From positions 1 through 64,000 of the forward strand of contig JADGOZ010000132.1 of NCBI GenBank assembly GCA_017882705.1: a stretch of 64,000 bases of DNA, written 5' to 3'. Source of the DNA: Candidatus Nanopelagicales bacterium (GTDB lineage Bacteria; Actinomycetota; Actinomycetes; S36-B12; CAIYMF01). The notes under the pieces were generated by a model. That model had not been told where the DNA came from. It searched no databases and was given only the letters and a program-made list of their open reading frames with translations. The number at the start of each line of letters is the position of its first letter. Positions within the stretch are counted from its first letter, which is position 1. Of this stretch, positions 61,048 to 64,000 are shown piece after piece. The position numbers and the translations under genes were made by a program.

Positions 61048-62259
61048 TCAGCTCACCACGACGCGGTAGCCGAGCTCGGCGAGCTGATGCAGGACGGCGT
61101 CGCGGTGCTCGGGACCTCGGGTCTCGACCTGCACCTCGATCTCGACCTCGTCGAGGTGCAGCCGCGGGTCGATCCGCGCGTGCTCGACCTCGACGACGTT
61201 GGCGTCCGCGTCGGCCAGCGCGGCGAGCAGGCCGGCCAGCGAGCCCGGACGGTCCGGCACGCGCACCCGCATCGTGGAGTAGCGACCGCCCGCGGCGAGG
61301 CCGTGGCGCACCACGCGCAGCAGCAGGAGCGGGTCGACGTTGCCCCCGGACACCACGATGACCACCGGCGGCTCGAAGGACGCCGGGTCGTCGAGCACCG
61401 CGGCGAGCCCGGCGGCGCCCGCGGGCTCCACGACGAGCTTGCCGCGTTCGAGGGTGAGAACGAGCGCGCGTGCGATCACCGCGTCGTCGACGACGCGCAC
61501 CTCGTCGACGAGGTCCCGCACGAGAGCGAACGGCACGTCGCCGGGACGGCCCACGGCGATGCCGTCGGCCATCGTCGACATCGACGCCAGCGCGACCGGG
61601 TGGCCCTCGGCGAGCGAGGTCGGGTAGGCCGCCGCACCCGCCGCCTGAACGCCGACGATGCGGACGTCGGGCCGCACGGCCTTCACGGCTACGGCGATCC
61701 CGGCGAGCAGCCCTCCCCCGCCGGTGCAGACCACGATCGTCTTGACGTCCGGGCGCTGCTCGAGGATCTCGAGCCCGACCGTCCCTTGCCCCGCGACGAT
61801 GTCCTTGTGGTCGAACGGGTGGATCAGGACGGCGCCGGTCTCGGCCTCGAAGGCTCGCGCCGCGACGAGGCACTCGTCGATCGTCGTGCCGATGAACTGG
61901 ATGTCGGCGCCGTAGCCGCGCGTGGCCTGGACCTTGGGGATCGGGGCGCCGGTGGGCATGAAGACCGTGGCTGTGATGCCCAGCATCTTGGCGGCGAGCG
62001 CGACGCCCTGCGCGTGGTTGCCGGCGCTGGCGGCGACGACGCCGCGTCTGCGCTCCTCCTCGCTGAGCCGGGCGATGCGGGTGTAGGCGCCTCGGATCTT
62101 GAACGAGCCCGCCCGCTGGAGGTTCTCGCACTTGAGGTCGACGGGGCCGCCGACCTTCTCGGCGAGCCACCGCGCCGAGCGCATCGGCGTCTCCTTGGCC
62201 ACGCCGCGGAGCAGCGCACGAGCGTCCTGGACATCTGAGACCGTCACCGAGTCGACCAC
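61048..62259 (-). CDS. ilvA: Threonine ammonia-lyase with ACT domain
   Basis: KCENLQRAGSFKIRGAY, AASAGNHAQGVALAA, CTGGGGLLAGIA, C-terminal ACT. Confidence 0.93.
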   Translation of the reverse strand: MVDSVTVSDVQDARALLRGVAKETPMRSARWLAEKVGGPVDLKCENLQRAGSFKIRGAYTRIARLSEEERRRGVVAASAGNHAQGVALAAKMLGITATVFMPTGAPIPKVQATRGYGADIQFIGTTIDECLVAARAFEAETGAVLIHPFDHKDIVAGQGTVGLEILEQRPDVKTIVVCTGGGGLLAGIAVAVKAVRPDVRIVGVQAAGAAAYPTSLAEGHPVALASMSTMADGIAVGRPGDVPFALVRDLVDEVRVVDDAVIARALVLTLERGKLVVEPAGAAGLAAVLDDPASFEPPVVIVVSGGNVDPLLLLRVVRHGLAAGGRYSTMRVRVPDRPGSLAGLLAALADADANVVEVEHARIDPRLHLDEVEIEVQVETRGPEHRDAVLHQLAELGYRVVVS

Positions 62260-62368
62260 CCCCGCAGTGTGTCGGATCGGCGTACGCCGCGGGAGCGGAC
62301 GCGCGGTTCACCCGATCCGACCACGCCCGCGGGTGTGGACCGGGGCGAACAGGCGTAGAACACCAGGC

Positions 62369-63859
62369 ATGAGCACCATGCGAAGCTCCTCCGGCCGCGA
62401 GGCGGCGGCACGGGCCGCGGCTCGCCGCGCACCGCGCCCGGACGCCCCGACCCCGGCCCCGACGTCGCTCGAGCACGTCGCTCGCCCCGCGGGGCCGAAC
62501 GGCCTGCGCGTGACCTTCGACCTGCTCCGCTCCCGGCAGTCCACGAACGAGATCTTCGAGGCGATCGCCCGGGCGAACGGTCCCGTCACGCACTACGTCC
62601 TGGCCGGCGAGCACGTCTACCTCGTGAGCGACCCCGACGTGATCACCGACGTCTTCCTCACCCACGCCCGCGACGTGATGAAGGGCCGTGGCCTTCAGGC
62701 GGCGAGGCCGCTGCTCGGCAACGGCCTGCTCACGAGCGAGGGCGAGTTCCACCTGCGCCAGCGGCGCCTCGCGCAGCCGGCGTTCCACCGCAGCCGGATC
62801 GAGGCCATGGCCGCGCAGATGGTCACCGAGGCGGAGCGGCACGAGGCCGGCTGGGTCGACGGCGCGCAGGTGGACATGGTCGAGGAGATGACGGCGCTGA
62901 CGTTCGCGATCGTCGGGCGCACCCTGTTCGGCACCGACCTCACCGGCGACGCACGCACGTTCGGCGACGCCCTCGCCGAGCTGCTCTCCGGCTTCGGCCA
63001 GCTCTCCGCACTGGGCAGCGAGCGACTCGTGCGCGCGCTGCCGAAGGGCCGCTACCTGCTCTCGCGCGTGGAGGACCTCGACGTCGTCGTCCAGCGGATC
63101 ATCGACGAGCACCGTGCCGACGCCGCGAACGGCGTCGAGCGCGACGACCTGCTCTCGTGGCTGATCCGGGCGCGCGACGAGGAGGCCGCGGCGGAGTTCG
63201 GCGCCGCGATGACCGACGAGCAGCTGCGCGACGAGGTCATGACCTTCGTGCTCGCCGGTCACGAGACCACGGCGATGGCGCTGTCGTGGGCGTGGTGGCT
63301 GCTGTCCGCGAACCCGGCCGTGGCGGAGCGGCTGCACGACGAGCTCGTGAGCGTGCTCGGGAGCGGCGAGTCGCTGCGGGCCCCGGCGTACTCCGACCTG
63401 GCGTCGCTGCCGTGGACGCATGCGGTGGTCGCCGAGACGATCCGGCTCTACCCGCCCGCGTGGATCATGGGCAGGCGGCTGCTCACGGACCTGAAGGTCG
63501 GCGGGTGGGACGTGCCGTCCGGCTCGATCGTGCTGGGAGCGCCGTGGATCCTGCACCGCGACCCGACGATCTGGGACCGCGCGACGAGCTTCGTGCCCGA
63601 GCGGTGGATCGACGGCGACGGCCGGTTCGACGAGTCGGCGCCCGGTGTCCCGCGCGGCGCGTGGATCCCGTTCGGCTTCGGCAACCGGCGCTGCATCGGC
63701 GAGCAGTTCGCGTGGACCGAGGCCGTGCTGGTGCTGGCCGCTCTCGCTGCGCGCTGGCGACCGACCCTCGTGCCGGGCTCGGTCGTCGCGACCCAGGCCG
63801 CCGTGACCCTGCGCCCCAAGCACGGTCTGCCGATGACTCTCCGCGCACGCGAGGCATAG
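62369..63859 (+). CDS. Cytochrome P450
   Basis: FVLAGHETTAMALSW, ETIRLYPPAW, FGFGNRRCIGEQFAW. Confidence 0.95.
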   Translation: MSTMRSSSGREAAARAAARRAPRPDAPTPAPTSLEHVARPAGPNGLRVTFDLLRSRQSTNEIFEAIARANGPVTHYVLAGEHVYLVSDPDVITDVFLTHARDVMKGRGLQAARPLLGNGLLTSEGEFHLRQRRLAQPAFHRSRIEAMAAQMVTEAERHEAGWVDGAQVDMVEEMTALTFAIVGRTLFGTDLTGDARTFGDALAELLSGFGQLSALGSERLVRALPKGRYLLSRVEDLDVVVQRIIDEHRADAANGVERDDLLSWLIRARDEEAAAEFGAAMTDEQLRDEVMTFVLAGHETTAMALSWAWWLLSANPAVAERLHDELVSVLGSGESLRAPAYSDLASLPWTHAVVAETIRLYPPAWIMGRRLLTDLKVGGWDVPSGSIVLGAPWILHRDPTIWDRATSFVPERWIDGDGRFDESAPGVPRGAWIPFGFGNRRCIGEQFAWTEAVLVLAALAARWRPTLVPGSVVATQAAVTLRPKHGLPMTLRAREA

Positions 63860-63869
63860 CCTGCGGCGC

Positions 63870-64000
63870 ATGACGATCGACCTCGGCGCGATGGTGCTGC
63901 GGCGTCCGGTCGACGACGACGCCCCCGACGGCCTGCTGCTCTGCACCGACCCCGAGGTCGCGCAGTGGAACGCCGTGCCCGACGTCGTCGACCTCGAGTC
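63870..64000 (+). CDS. Putative GNAT acetyltransferase, 3'-partial
   Basis: MTIDLGAMVLRRPVDDDAPDGLLLCTDPEVAQWN start, truncated by window end. Confidence 0.5.
   Translation, partial: MTIDLGAMVLRRPVDDDAPDGLLLCTDPEVAQWNAVPDVVDLE

Noticed and set aside
1-64000. tRNA/rRNA genes or CRISPR arrays
   Set aside because: No cloverleaf, rRNA signature or regularly spaced repeat was recognised by eye; tRNAscan-SE and a CRISPR finder would be decisive.

Overview
High-GC actinobacterial chromosome segment, most likely Nocardioidaceae-like (the taxonomic guess is inference; Mca/mycothiol, DUF6542, DUF4245 and DUF4307 support Actinobacteria). Most of it is ordinary core genome: ychF, rmuC, ispH, xseA/xseB, glpX, an ABC exporter, class I fumarase, phoH, uppS, trhA, surf1, arfB, mca, greA, ilvA and a P450. 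A xis/integrase module lies beside ychF at the left edge. The main discovery is at 24.5-37.3 kb. The first 164 bp of a DUF255 (YyaL-type) thioredoxin-domain gene, from start codon to the CxxC-encoding codons, occurs three times in the same orientation with no indels. One copy is the 5' end of the intact gene (22653-24683). The other two (32755-32918, 37111-37274) are truncated at the same base. This is the footprint expected from two tandem integrations of elements that target the CxxC codons and restore the gene with an element-borne 5' end. Element 1 (about 8.2 kb) holds a decayed tyrosine recombinase, a PAS-GGDEF-EAL enzyme overlapping a gene for an RsiG-like protein, an AraC pseudogene, a GT87 gene and an IS256 remnant. 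Element 2 (about 4.4 kb) holds TetR/amine oxidase/SCP2-like/APC permease cargo and no recognisable recombinase. Other points of interest are a DnaA-box pair, a head-to-head broken ABC exporter consistent with a small inversion, a non-phosphorylative sugar-acid catabolic cluster, and several operator-like palindromes. No tRNA, rRNA or CRISPR array was recognised by eye.
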